Shown one piece after another: positions 19,321-28,257 of a DNA stretch of 32,759 nucleotides. The DNA is taken from the NCBI GenBank assembly GCA_001839685.1, contig MLAK01001092.1, positions 1 through 32,759 on the forward strand. The letters are read 5' to 3'. The DNA comes from Tritrichomonas foetus. Taxonomy: Eukaryota > Parabasalia > Tritrichomonadida > Tritrichomonadidae. The notes beneath the pieces were generated by a model that was not told the origin of the DNA, made no database searches, and saw nothing but the letters and a program-made list of their open reading frames with translations. The position numbers and the translations under genes are program-made. Positions within the stretch are counted from its first letter, which is position 1. The number at the start of each line of letters is the position of its first letter.

Positions 19321-19881
19321 CTGTCATTATCTTTCTTGTTGTGCCCTTCGTCTACAGAATTCAAATTCACTCTTAATTTCATTATATCCTGAATTCACAG
19401 TGATTTCTCTCCAATATGATTTGTGATTTAAATTTTAATCAAACTAAATTCATTGTTATCGAACTAAATTGGAATAAAATCATTCCATCTTTTGTTATTG
19501 TTTCTTTTTTTGATATTTCTTCATTTGTTATTTCTTTTTTTTTTTGATATTGTTTCTAATGTTATAGTTTCCATATAAATTAAACACAGTTCCTAATATT
19601 AGACATGTGAATGTTTCATTTTTATATTTTTCATTCTGTTTTCTTATTTCTTATAAAGAATTTAAAATATTCTTAAATATGGAATGATATTGTTTGAGTC
19701 AATGATAAAAAAATAAAATAAAATAAAATAAAATAAAAGTTCTATATGAGGATATTTGATGAAATTATCAAGTGAGAAACAAGAAATATCACCATAATAA
19801 TCATTTATGTCAAAAACTTCATTGAAAAAATATTTTTGTCAAAAAATGTACGTTTAAGAATTAACGTCTTTAGCATATCAA
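19321..19881. other. Intergenic region between divergent surface-protein and LRR genes
   Basis: 561 bp, strongly AT-rich, without a gene. It holds an imperfect duplicated T-rich segment (TTGTTATT...TTTTTGATATT, near 19492-19517 and 19524-19551) and a pentanucleotide array. A signal-peptide exon for the 1302-aa protein was sought here on the minus strand and not found: the only upstream ATG (near 19383) opens a frame of about 20 codons without a hydrophobic run. Confidence 0.5.
19706..19738 (+). repeat. (AAAAT)n pentanucleotide microsatellite
   Basis: About six near-perfect AAAAT/AAATA units in tandem in the intergenic region upstream of the LRR gene. Confidence 0.85.
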
Positions 19882-21870
19882 ATGACTAATTCCATCATTG
19901 ACGATTCTAATCAAAGTTTAGTAGCAAATCCAACATCACAAACTTATCACAAGTCGTTTAGCATGCTTGGTCTGGAATCATTTCCACCATACAAAACATT
20001 ATGTTCATACCAATCATTATCCTTTGCCAAAAATCCGATCAGTTCATTTAAATCACTTCCATCACTTCCATTTCTACAAGAATTAGATATTAGTAACACT
20101 GACATATCATCTTTCCAATATATTCAACCTCAACCATCAATCGAAAAAGTCAATTTCGCCAACACACCCCTTTCGCACTATCAGGAAATCGCATTAATGA
20201 GTGTTATTGCATATGGCTCAACTTTGAAAGTTGTAAATGGAACGCCAATTTCCAAATCTGATATTCGACAAGGAATGAAACTTCATCCAATGCTTTACTC
20301 GTATTTATATAACGGTTGGATAATTGTTGGAGTTAATCCACTTAAAATTCTAAATGTCAATACAAGGCATCGGCGCGTGATTCAATCATTGACAAACATT
20401 CCACCTCTTCCGATGGAAAAGCCTGAAGCTGATATTGAAGAATACCAGTCAGGAAAAACTAAATTTTTAACTCGTCATAGTCGACCAACATCAAAGTTTA
20501 GTCGACAAGAGGATTTATCAGCATCAACAGTATCAATCAGATCCAACCGAAAAAAGATTCAACCACATACTGACTTATCTGCTTCAACAACTGCGATAAA
20601 AACAAGAAAGAAACTACAATCACAATCTAGTATGTTAGAAACACCGAAAAGTGATATAAAAAGAAGACCTGTTCAAAGAAGTGTTACTGGTGAAAAATTC
20701 ACTCCAAAATCAACAGTGAAAGATACTGTTGTAAGAACACCCAAATCAACATTAGAAAATAGTTCTACAGTAACACCAAAAAGTACTACCAAAAATTCAT
20801 TAACAACGAAAATAACTAACAATACAAAAGAAAATGAAAATACTCCAAAACAAGCATCAAAAAGACCAGTAATTAGAAGCAATTCCAAGAATTCAAAATT
20901 AGGAATGAGAAATGAAAAAACATCAAATGATTTGAAATCTTTTGATAACGAAAATGATACTGAAATAAGAAGGCAAACAAGAAATAACGAAAATATTAAT
21001 GAAAATGCTGAAGCTGATCGATTCGGATATAAAAAACCACTTGTGTCACCCAAGAAAATTTTGAAAAAGAATACAGAAAGTAAAACACCGACAACGAAAA
21101 ACAATGAATCAAAGCTTCCAAAGAGAGTACAAATTGCCAAAACACCAGAAGCTAAAAATGAGCAACATAAAACACCAATTAAATCAGTAAAATTTGGTCC
21201 TAAAAAGGATGAAAAGCTGACTCCAACACAACAAGGTGAATTACCAAATATAGAAAAGGAGGGAATCATTCCAATAAATTCAACAAATTCCGAAAGAGCA
21301 GAAGGTTCTATCAAGTCCAAATACTCTGATATGCTCAAATCAATAAAAATAGACAGGAAAACCATCACAATTCAACCAAATATTATTCAAATCGAAAACA
21401 ATTTCAATAATAATTTGGATGATCTTTTGTTCAGTGAATCATCATTTGAAGAAGAAAGTGTTGCAGATCAAAAGATAAGACCATCATTTGAGAAAATATA
21501 TCGAGAAAATTTGGATCATTCTGAAGCGTTAAAAGATATCTCTTCAATGAAAGATGTCTTTAAAGATCTTGTTCAAATTCCACTTTATGAAGTTTCATCA
21601 TGTGCTGGACTTGATAGTTCTGGAACAGATTATATTTCAGATTCAGCTCTTGATCAACAATTTAACGATTTTGGTCCAATTTCTGATAATGACATGTCAA
21701 GTGATAACATTTCATTATCAAAGTTAGAAATTGGGAAAGAAAATGATTTAAACATAATCAATTCCACAAGCAAAAGAACAAAAAGGAGAAAGCCTTCACT
21801 CAATGCCTCTCAAAAGAAAGGCATAATACATCCAGCAAGAAAAGCTGCTATTTTAACAGCAGTTGATTAA
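19882..21870 (+). CDS. Leucine-rich-repeat protein with a long basic, TPK-rich disordered tail
   Basis: 662 residues. Residues about 26-160 form a short leucine-rich-repeat region with a capping segment (for example SLSFAKNPISSFKSLPSLPFLQELDISNTDI, quoted here only by its LxxLxLxxN-type spacing, and LKVVNGTPISKSDIR), reminiscent of small LRR_9-type adaptors of cytoskeletal and flagellar proteins. The rest is low-complexity, Lys/Ser/Thr/Pro-rich and predicted disordered. It contains DLSAST twice at a 20-residue spacing (211, 231) and TPKST three times at an exact 12-residue spacing (274, 286, 298). Six further TP sites follow or flank these, a pattern typical of proline-directed kinase targets and of basic microtubule-binding tails. 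The C-terminus has a basic nuclear-localisation-like run (KRTKRRKPS). The middle region near 495-600 is acidic and Ser/Asp-rich. Function is not known; a cytoskeletal or mitotic scaffold is a reasonable guess. ATG 19882 follows a TCAAATG context. Confidence 0.82.
   Translation: MTNSIIDDSNQSLVANPTSQTYHKSFSMLGLESFPPYKTLCSYQSLSFAKNPISSFKSLPSLPFLQELDISNTDISSFQYIQPQPSIEKVNFANTPLSHYQEIALMSVIAYGSTLKVVNGTPISKSDIRQGMKLHPMLYSYLYNGWIIVGVNPLKILNVNTRHRRVIQSLTNIPPLPMEKPEADIEEYQSGKTKFLTRHSRPTSKFSRQEDLSASTVSIRSNRKKIQPHTDLSASTTAIKTRKKLQSQSSMLETPKSDIKRRPVQRSVTGEKFTPKSTVKDTVVRTPKSTLENSSTVTPKSTTKNSLTTKITNNTKENENTPKQASKRPVIRSNSKNSKLGMRNEKTSNDLKSFDNENDTEIRRQTRNNENINENAEADRFGYKKPLVSPKKILKKNTESKTPTTKNNESKLPKRVQIAKTPEAKNEQHKTPIKSVKFGPKKDEKLTPTQQGELPNIEKEGIIPINSTNSERAEGSIKSKYSDMLKSIKIDRKTITIQPNIIQIENNFNNNLDDLLFSESSFEEESVADQKIRPSFEKIYRENLDHSEALKDISSMKDVFKDLVQIPLYEVSSCAGLDSSGTDYISDSALDQQFNDFGPISDNDMSSDNISLSKLEIGKENDLNIINSTSKRTKRRKPSLNASQKKGIIHPARKAAILTAVD
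20701..20808 (+). repeat. Three tandem 36-nt units encoding TPKST repeats
   Basis: Codons for TPKST recur at residues 274, 286 and 298, giving three diverged 12-residue (36-nt) units inside the LRR gene. The nucleotide copies have diverged, so the duplication is old or the motif is under selection. Confidence 0.65.
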
Positions 21871-22079
21871 GAATTTCACAATGCTTCATACTTTTATTGA
21901 CTTAATGTATGTTAATTTATAGTATATTTATAAAAAAAAAATTATTTCATCGATTTCACTTTTTCAACAATTTTTTCATGACATTCATCTTTTTCAGGGA
22001 AATAAAGATTTTTTAAAAAATAGTTTATATCCGCAGTGATAGTTCTTTAAATATTTGTTCAGTAAATTAACTAACATTA

Positions 22080-22093
22080 TTCACCATGGTGAA
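22080..22093. repeat. 14-bp perfect palindrome TTCACCATGGTGAA
   Basis: Exact self-complementary sequence in the intergenic region. Same TCACC/GGTGA core as palindromes at 25101-25121, 26016-26030 and 31797-31816. Confidence 0.8.
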
Positions 22094-22304
22094 AATATTA
22101 ATTTCTTCTCAAATTGATTTCCATGGATATTGTCATTTATCCACTGAGATATGTTCAATGTATCATAATCAGAACGTGGAATCCTATGTTATTAACTCTG
22201 ATTTTTATATATTTTTTATTTTTTTTTGGTTTTGGGTTCCTTGTTATACACTTTGAATTGGATCAAGGGTACATAAGTGGTTATTCTATCTTTACCAGTA
22301 CCTC

Positions 22305-22341
22305 TCAAACTCTGGGCATCATTTTTTCAAACCCTGGGCAT
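22305..22341 (+). repeat. Direct repeat of TCAAACYCTGGGCAT
   Basis: Two 15-nt copies (22305-22319, 22327-22341) with one mismatch, 22 nt apart, in locally GC-richer DNA. Confidence 0.7.
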
Positions 22342-22416
22342 AAGTGCGACCCCTAAATCGATTGTCGTAAATAATTATATAAATAAAAATAAAGATAGTT
22401 TCTGACAGAAAATTGT

Positions 22417-22497
22417 ATATATACAATATATACAATATATTTATTTATTTCTATACCATATATACAATATATACAATATATTTATTTATTTCTATAC
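22417..22497 (+). repeat. 41-bp tandem repeat, two copies
   Basis: 22417-22456 and 22458-22497 are identical over 40 nt (ATATATACAATATATACAAT followed by a TTTATTTATTTC block), period 41. It abuts the 3' end of the phosphoesterase gene (stop at 22504-22506), so it would lie in its 3' UTR or polyadenylation region. Confidence 0.9.
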
Positions 22498-22503
22498 TCC
22501 AAT

Positions 22504-24561
22504 TTATGCCAAGTACATATGATGGTTATTTTTACTCCAGAAATTTGATCCAGTTGATGATTCATTGACATGATTATATTGTCTTCTAGTCCCCAATACA
22601 GCAAATAATATACACATAGTCAAAGGCAATAATACAAATCCTGGTGATGTAAAAACCCCGCCATAGTATGATGCCTCATAAACAAAGTAGTAAGCAAGAA
22701 AGAACATTATAAAAATACAAATACCAAAAATCACAGCATCAATCAAATAAAAATACCTCCAAGGATATGAAATTGAAATCATTGATGCCATAGTTAGAGT
22801 TGGAAGAACAAAAACACATTCAAAAATGAAGGAAAACATATAGCCAAATAGGTCTAAAAACACTTTTCCATCACAAACATATCCATATGTCCACACCATT
22901 GCAAATTTTCCCTCAATAGTCATAAAAATAGTTGGCAAGCAAGCTGGCCATAATGATAAAATGAATAAAATGATTCTAAGAAACATTGGAAGCATTTCAA
23001 TCCTTTTATGAATGAGTAATGGACCTAATAAAAATGCATTCAACCATCTTGATTCGTTTAGATTTCCAATTATCCATTCATTAGTATCATTGAGAAAATT
23101 AGAAAATGAAATAGGGATAGTTATAAGGACATTAAATATAAAGAAGATGATTAAACCTGCGAGTGCTGAATTTGTAATGTTTGGAAATCCATAAATTTTT
23201 TCTTTTGAAAGCTTCACTGTTTCGCCAACAAAGAAGGTGATTTCATCAACAACATCTCCTTGAATTTTAAGACTATATTCACCATCTTCCTTAACTTCTG
23301 CATTTACTGAATATAAAGATTGTTTGTCGTTTAGTTTTTGTACAAAATTCAGTTTGTAAGAGTTTATTTGTGATCCAGTTTTTGAATGAATAATTTGGGC
23401 ATAAATTGAAAGGGTTTCTATGTTTGTAAAACAAATCATTCTAATTTCAAAATTCTTTGAATTAAAAGATGATGTTCTGGAGAGTTGGTTTTTAGGAATT
23501 GGATTCGTGACAAAAGCTGTTTTTGACAGTTTTTCGTCCAAATTCAATGTATGATAAACAACTTGGCCATTATCAATTGTCACAATTCCCACGCCATGAT
23601 GTTCTTTTAAATCTGAACCAACAATTTCAAGTACACCATTGGTATGAAGAATTTGTGGTTGATAAGGATGTACATGTCCTGATATATAAAGGGCAGTATT
23701 AGACTTTTCAAGAAGTTGATGTAGAGTTAATTTTGTTTTGGATGTTTTTGCGAAAGTTTTCATTAATCTGAGTGGAAAATGACATTGGACTATGACAGTT
23801 TTTGTATTGTTTTCGTTCATAAGTAAATTATCATTAAATAATGCTCTTTCTATTTCATCAAGTATTTCGGTCGATGGATTTAACCAAAATCCAAGTTTGG
23901 CATGTGGTGTAGGATATTTGAATGGATTGATTGAAACAAGATCGACATTTTCATCAAATGAAGTTCTTGAGGCCCAAAATTGTTTTATATCGGTGATGTT
24001 ATTTTTTGTGAAAAACCTAGAATATCTCAGAGCATGATGATTTTTGGAATTAAATGATGATAATCCATATTCGTCATGGTTCCCAGCAATGTCGAAAACA
24101 TGTTCAGTATCAAACTCACTAATGACTTTGTTATAATGCGGAAAATCAAAGGGGTTTTGAGCTCCATAACTGAGAGAATTCTTTTTATTATCAACAAGAT
24201 CACCCGAAATGATGATTCGCTTTATCATTTTATCTTTCGCATATTCAAAAGCATTCCTAATATTATCAGCCCGATATTGGTGGTAATAATTCAAATGCGT
24301 ATCAGTGAGATGAAGAAAAATAGTTGGTGATTTTGGCATGGAAAAATTACTGCTTGTTTGAAAACCATTATCGTTGATTTCACCTGAAGAAGAGATGCGA
24401 GAATTTGATGATTCGCGATTTTGAGATTTTATTGGAGAGACTGTTTGATATGGCGGAATTATCACTCCAATAATCATGAACAGAAACACAATTACAATCC
24501 AGAAATATTGAGAGACATAAAATGGGAGTGGCTGGACATTCTTTTTCTCGATGTTTAACAT
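22504..24561 (-). CDS. TMEM62-like calcineurin-type metallophosphoesterase, multi-pass
   Basis: 685 residues. An N-terminal membrane anchor (about 17-36) precedes a calcineurin-like metallophosphoesterase domain with all five metal motifs: DTH (D87, H89), GDLVD (120-124), GNHDE (160-164), H261 in QCHFP, and GHVH (295-298). The catalytic site looks intact. A beta-sandwich-like region (about 300-450) follows, then about five or six hydrophobic segments to the C-terminus (from about 460). This order and length match the TMEM62 family (human member about 640 residues), whose substrate is not established. The phosphoesterase domain probably faces the lumen or outside, because it lies between the N-terminal anchor and the C-terminal bundle. 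ATG 24561 is the first; an initiator-like TCAATC lies 10 nt upstream. The stop context is TAAA. Confidence 0.88.
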   Translation of the reverse strand: MLNIEKKNVQPLPFYVSQYFWIVIVFLFMIIGVIIPPYQTVSPIKSQNRESSNSRISSSGEINDNGFQTSSNFSMPKSPTIFLHLTDTHLNYYHQYRADNIRNAFEYAKDKMIKRIIISGDLVDNKKNSLSYGAQNPFDFPHYNKVISEFDTEHVFDIAGNHDEYGLSSFNSKNHHALRYSRFFTKNNITDIKQFWASRTSFDENVDLVSINPFKYPTPHAKLGFWLNPSTEILDEIERALFNDNLLMNENNTKTVIVQCHFPLRLMKTFAKTSKTKLTLHQLLEKSNTALYISGHVHPYQPQILHTNGVLEIVGSDLKEHHGVGIVTIDNGQVVYHTLNLDEKLSKTAFVTNPIPKNQLSRTSSFNSKNFEIRMICFTNIETLSIYAQIIHSKTGSQINSYKLNFVQKLNDKQSLYSVNAEVKEDGEYSLKIQGDVVDEITFFVGETVKLSKEKIYGFPNITNSALAGLIIFFIFNVLITIPISFSNFLNDTNEWIIGNLNESRWLNAFLLGPLLIHKRIEMLPMFLRIILFILSLWPACLPTIFMTIEGKFAMVWTYGYVCDGKVFLDLFGYMFSFIFECVFVLPTLTMASMISISYPWRYFYLIDAVIFGICIFIMFFLAYYFVYEASYYGGVFTSPGFVLLPLTMCILFAVLGTRRQYNHVNESSTGSNFWSKNNHHMYLA

Positions 24562-25042
24562 TTATTGGATTGAGCGACTCAATATTTTGAATGCATTGAT
24601 ACACTGAATTCAATTATCATATTGAATATTGACAAGGGAGATTATTCAATAGAAGAATCAATGTGACTATTACGATAAACAAATTGCAATCTCCTGACTG
24701 TCAAAATTTGCTGGAGAAAACTATTTCAATTAATAATCAGTTCATTTCATTGAATAAATTGAATATAAATAATGAAAATTACAATGTTGATAGTAAACAA
24801 AATATGTGAATATCTCAGCTAATAAATCCTAAATATTTTTGAATAATGTTCACTAGATACTACCAAAGAGAGAAATAGCTAATGAATTTTATAAAAACAA
24901 TAAGTAGTGGAATTCAATATTTTCATCGTTTGATTCGGTAATAACAGTTTCAGGTTGTGCGACCTCATACGATAGCTCCTATATTCAATTTTCTGATAAC
25001 TTCATAGAATTGAATTCTTAGTATTCTTAGAATTTCAAACCC

Positions 25043-25060
25043 AACTTTTTAGAAAAAGTT
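25043..25060. repeat. Inverted repeat AACTTTTT-AG-AAAAAGTT
   Basis: Perfect 8-bp arms with a 2-nt centre; another AAAAAGTT follows at 25074-25081. It recalls the alternating T6/A6 repeats upstream of the kinase gene. Confidence 0.7.
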
Positions 25061-25089
25061 CTCAAGTTACACAGAAAAAGTTGACATCA

Positions 25090-25129
25090 CGCATTGTCAG
25101 ATTCACCATACTTTGGTGAATGACATGCC
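25090..25129. repeat. Imperfect hairpin centred on ATTCACCA/TGGTGAAT
   Basis: Inner perfect arms are 25101-25108 and 25114-25121 with a 5-nt loop. Pairing resumes outside after a small bulge (TGTC with GACA, then GCA with TGC), giving a stem about 16 bp long. Confidence 0.75.
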
Positions 25130-26015
25130 ACTTCACTGAATCTTGTATCATTTCTTTTTCAAAGCAAGAAATAATGTCAATTTTTTTCCATATTCAATTT
25201 TGGATTTTTGAATGACCTCATTGAAACTCTGCTCTCAATAGGTGTACTGTAAAACCTGAAACGTTCATGAGAAATTATTGTAAATATGTATATAGATAGA
25301 TGTATATATTCTTGAAGAAACAATAACATGAACAAAATATAGGAAATAAAATATAAAACATAGTATATACATATTTACAAATTGATTTTGTGAAAATTCA
25401 TCAACTTTATGAAATATATAAAATAAAGAGAAATAGAAGACATGACAATAGAAAAATTACACTGTTTTTTTTCAAACAGATCATTTTTGATATCACAAAA
25501 AAAGATCTTTTCTCTGCATGAAAAGAAACTTCATATATCAAATATGAAAAGCAATTTAAAAATGTCTATTTTCGAATGTTAGCCTTTCATAACATAATTG
25601 TAACGTAATGAATGAAATGCATTGATACAAATAAAAGGATATATAATGTTTGATATCATATTTCCATTATAAAATCTGCATGTTAATTCATTGTATTCAT
25701 TTTGACAGAAAAGATGGAATTCCTGATCGAGATATTTTTTTGATAAGTTAATTTCTCTTTTTTATTGAATGAATTGTATTAGAAAGTGTTGGTTGTTCAT
25801 ATGACAAAATGAATCATCAGCCAAAATAAGAATGACTTCAGGATATTCCATCGCAGTATGAAAACACCTTTTCTGTTACAATTTGTATCAATGCCATTGA
25901 ATTTGATGAGTCGATGATTGTTTGAAACAAAAAATCGCTAAATTTACATGGGCTTTAAGGACGAGTCACCGAAATGCTGGAATCTCTATCAAATGAAAGC
26001 AAATTAGAATGAGAT

Positions 26016-26030
26016 TTCACCTAAGGTGAA
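26016..26030. repeat. Palindrome TTCACCTAAGGTGAA
   Basis: Seven-bp perfect arms around one central base, in non-coding DNA, with the same TCACC/GGTGA core as three other sites. Confidence 0.8.
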
Positions 26031-27664
26031 TTATTGACCATAACCGGTGAGTTTGGTCTTAAATGATTTCACTTTTCAAAGGAAAAAAGTAATCGAAAAT
26101 CATGTTGCGGTTACAGAAGCTATTGACCTTTAATGGCAGTTGACTTGAAATTTTTCAATCACATAAAAAAATTCCATGTTCGAAATAAAAAGAAAGAGAA
26201 AAGTTGATTATTCATGAAGAGATGTGTAATAAATAAGAAAATGAGTAAAAAGTTGTTGTTTTTTCTTTATATGTGTCACATAGAGTTGAATATATGATAT
26301 AATAGTGAAACAATGAGGGAATATATTTGAGAGAAGGAGGCAATTCAGCAGTAATTGTTTTCAGTGAGGAAAGTTGAATTATAATTTTCTCTTTCACTAA
26401 TAATGTCGGGAAATATTGTTAAAATTGAGAAATTATATGTGTATTAGTGTTGTTATTATCATTGCTTGAAGCAAAAATGCAAAAAATTAATTTGGAATAA
26501 AATCTGTTTCAGATTGTCGAAAACCATTGATATTTTTTGACTCTCTATACGTTGCTAATTATATTTTCAGAGTCTAAAGAGTGGCAGACTATCATCTTAT
26601 AGATTTTTCATAAAAAGGTTACAATTCATGAATCAAATTAGATTAATATCAATATAAAAGTATGTAAATCTTAATTTTATCAATTTTTATGAATGAATCG
26701 CGAGGAAAATTACATTATTTTTTAAATATTATTATTAATATCTCAGATTTCTTAATCTGACCTTTTAATGCAATTTTGACAGAGTGTACTCTGAAAAAAA
26801 TAACGAATTATTCTATTTAATGAACTATAAAAAAAAACCAAAAAATATATCTTCCAAATATTTCTCAGAATTTGGTATATAAAACCATTATTAATCAATA
26901 TATATATTTTTTGACCTTTACATTTGAAAACCAATATTTTTTATGAGGACATATTATTTTCTCATCTTTTCTCTTTAAAACAGTTGAATTTATGTTTCCA
27001 GTATATTTACTATCCGTTTTTATACTTATTGTCCGAAATTTGGCCATTCTCTTTATCTTTGAAAAAAAAATATGATAATGAAAAATCTACATAGAAGAAT
27101 TTTTCGATATTTTATCTTGAACATGTATTCATTATCTTGTTTTATAGCAATGTGAACATAAGTGAAGTGGACAGTTTTTGATAATTAGGTTTTCAGTTCA
27201 ACATGACTTGTAAATTTAACACAAAATATGAATATCGACTCTATTTCGAATAATATTAGAGATTAGGCTCTTATATAAAAGATATCATGTTAGCTATATT
27301 GTTGAACTGAGACAAACTTATGAAAATCGAATGAATTCTATTATTTATCGATAAAAATACCGAGACAAATACAATGTTACTCATCCCTATTCAAAAATTC
27401 GCTTTTTTCACTTTTTCCTTTGAAAATATCTATTTTTCGAACATTCTATGAAATTATCGGATAGGATTTAGAATATGTTTCAATAATATGGTTTCTTTCT
27501 CTCATTTTCTCTCGAGTTTTTCTGTCGTTTTCTCTGTTAATCCCACTTTTTCACTTCTTTTTTCATCATTACACTTTTCAGACTTTTTTCCTTATTTTTT
27601 TCTTATCAAAAATCGGAATCTCTATTCGAATTAATTTCATTTTAAATGGATTAATACTAACACT

Positions 27665-27669
27665 TCATA
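27665..27669 (+). promoter_or_regulatory. Initiator (Inr) match TCATA before the 151-codon gene
   Basis: TCATA matches the T. vaginalis initiator consensus TCA+1YW exactly. The +1 A at 27667 would give an 11-nt leader before the ATG at 27678, a usual length in trichomonads. Confidence 0.45.
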
Positions 27670-27677
27670 TCTATTTT

Positions 27678-28133
27678 ATGGGAAGAAAGAGATCTGAGTT
27701 AACCCCATCTATGCGTGAAAAGAATCGTGTTCATAATAGGATGAAGGAATATGGTGATAAATTAGAAAATGTGACTCGGTCACTAACACTGGAAGATGGT
27801 GCTGAAATGCTACTGTCTCAAATGAGAATAGTACAAAAAGCTTTATCTGTGATACTTGGACTATCTACAGACAGAAGCGCTTGGCGAACTAAACTCGGAT
27901 GTAAATTATGGTTCAGTGAACATTGGAACGAAGTAAAAAGCCAACGACCTTTTTATGAACTCTTAAAAAACCCACCTCCCGTAATGAGATATCGTCGTCG
28001 TCAATCAATATTTTCGACAAGATATTTCAAAAGAGCTTTATGTGAAGACAGTGATCAGTTTTACAATCCTTCTATAGTACAGGTCTATGAAGAAGTCGAG
28101 TGTCCTGAGGAAGACTTTTACTTTTTTAAATGA
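27678..28133 (+). CDS. Hypothetical basic protein with a helix-rich N-terminus
   Basis: 151 residues, start ATG 27678, stop TGA. Residues 1-25 are strongly basic (MGRKRSELTPSMREKNRVHN), followed by a probable amphipathic helix to about residue 62, an aromatic/basic middle (WFSEHWNEVK, about 82-91), an Arg cluster (RYRRRQS, about 104-110) and an acidic, aromatic end (EEVECPEEDFYFFK). The basic stretch followed by helix-loop-helix-like spacing superficially recalls a DNA-binding bHLH region, but key positions cannot be confirmed, so this is speculation. Codon composition is GC-richer than the flanks, and the initiator match nearby supports a real gene. It is the only convincing gene in about 7.5 kb. 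It could equally be a transposon-derived or recently evolved reading frame. Family not recognised. Confidence 0.55.
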   Translation: MGRKRSELTPSMREKNRVHNRMKEYGDKLENVTRSLTLEDGAEMLLSQMRIVQKALSVILGLSTDRSAWRTKLGCKLWFSEHWNEVKSQRPFYELLKNPPPVMRYRRRQSIFSTRYFKRALCEDSDQFYNPSIVQVYEEVECPEEDFYFFK

Positions 28134-28212
28134 TTTCTATTTTCATTTTCCTCTTTGTTTTTATAATGTTTTTTCATTGATTTGGCATTAATTTCATCTG
28201 GAGAGGGCAATG

Positions 28213-28257
28213 GAATCGCTTAAAAGGGATTATATTAAATATAAAATGAAGTGATTC
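28213..28257 (+). terminator. Stem-loop followed by a T-run downstream of the 151-codon gene
   Basis: GAATCGCTT and AAGTGATTC pair with one G-U/mismatch position across a 27-nt loop, and a long T-run begins at 28260. It lies about 80 bp after the stop. A role in 3' end formation is only a possibility, as trichomonad mRNAs use polyadenylation. Confidence 0.25.

Larger units (their letters stand above)
21871..22503. other. Intergenic region with a palindrome, paired short repeats and a tandem repeat
   Basis: 633 bp between convergent genes. It contains a 14-bp palindrome TTCACCATGGTGAA (22080-22093), a 22-nt-spaced direct repeat TCAAACYCTGGGCAT (22305-22319 and 22327-22341) and a 41-bp tandem repeat (22417-22497). 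A 77-codon frame from ATG 22123 with one hydrophobic stretch is open here but lacks other support and is not called as a gene. Confidence 0.5.
24562..27677. other. Gene-poor AT-rich region (3.1 kb) with hairpins
   Basis: No gene is supported: frames are short, start without ATG or have biased composition. Notable structures are an 8-bp inverted repeat AACTTTTT/AAAAAGTT (25043-25060), a long imperfect hairpin around TTCACCA/TGGTGAA (25090-25129) and TTCACCTAAGGTGAA (26016-26030). No tRNA boxes, rRNA segments or transposase motifs were recognised. It may hold degenerate repeats or undetected non-coding RNAs. Confidence 0.5.

Noticed and set aside
20673..21368. 231-codon frame antisense to the LRR gene
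   Set aside because: Its Ser/Phe/Leu-rich composition is the mirror of the Lys/Thr/Asn-rich sense protein, which is the better gene.
22114..22356. 80-codon plus-strand frame with a hydrophobic stretch
   Set aside because: It starts at TTG (first ATG at 22123), has biased Phe/Leu composition from T-rich DNA, no initiator, and ends in a short direct repeat.
25903..25928. Hammerhead-ribozyme-like TTGATGAG ... GAAAC
   Set aside because: The first core base is T instead of C, and the bases between the two core parts cannot form stem II.
25959..25985. GGACGAGTCACCGAAATGC as a ribozyme-like core
   Set aside because: The core needs U where G is present, and no enclosing stems were found.
27656..27663. 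ACTAACAC, resembling the trichomonad intron branch/3' splice motif ACTAACACACAG
   Set aside because: The last part (ACAG) is missing, no matching 5' splice site was found, and an ATG with a suitable initiator follows.
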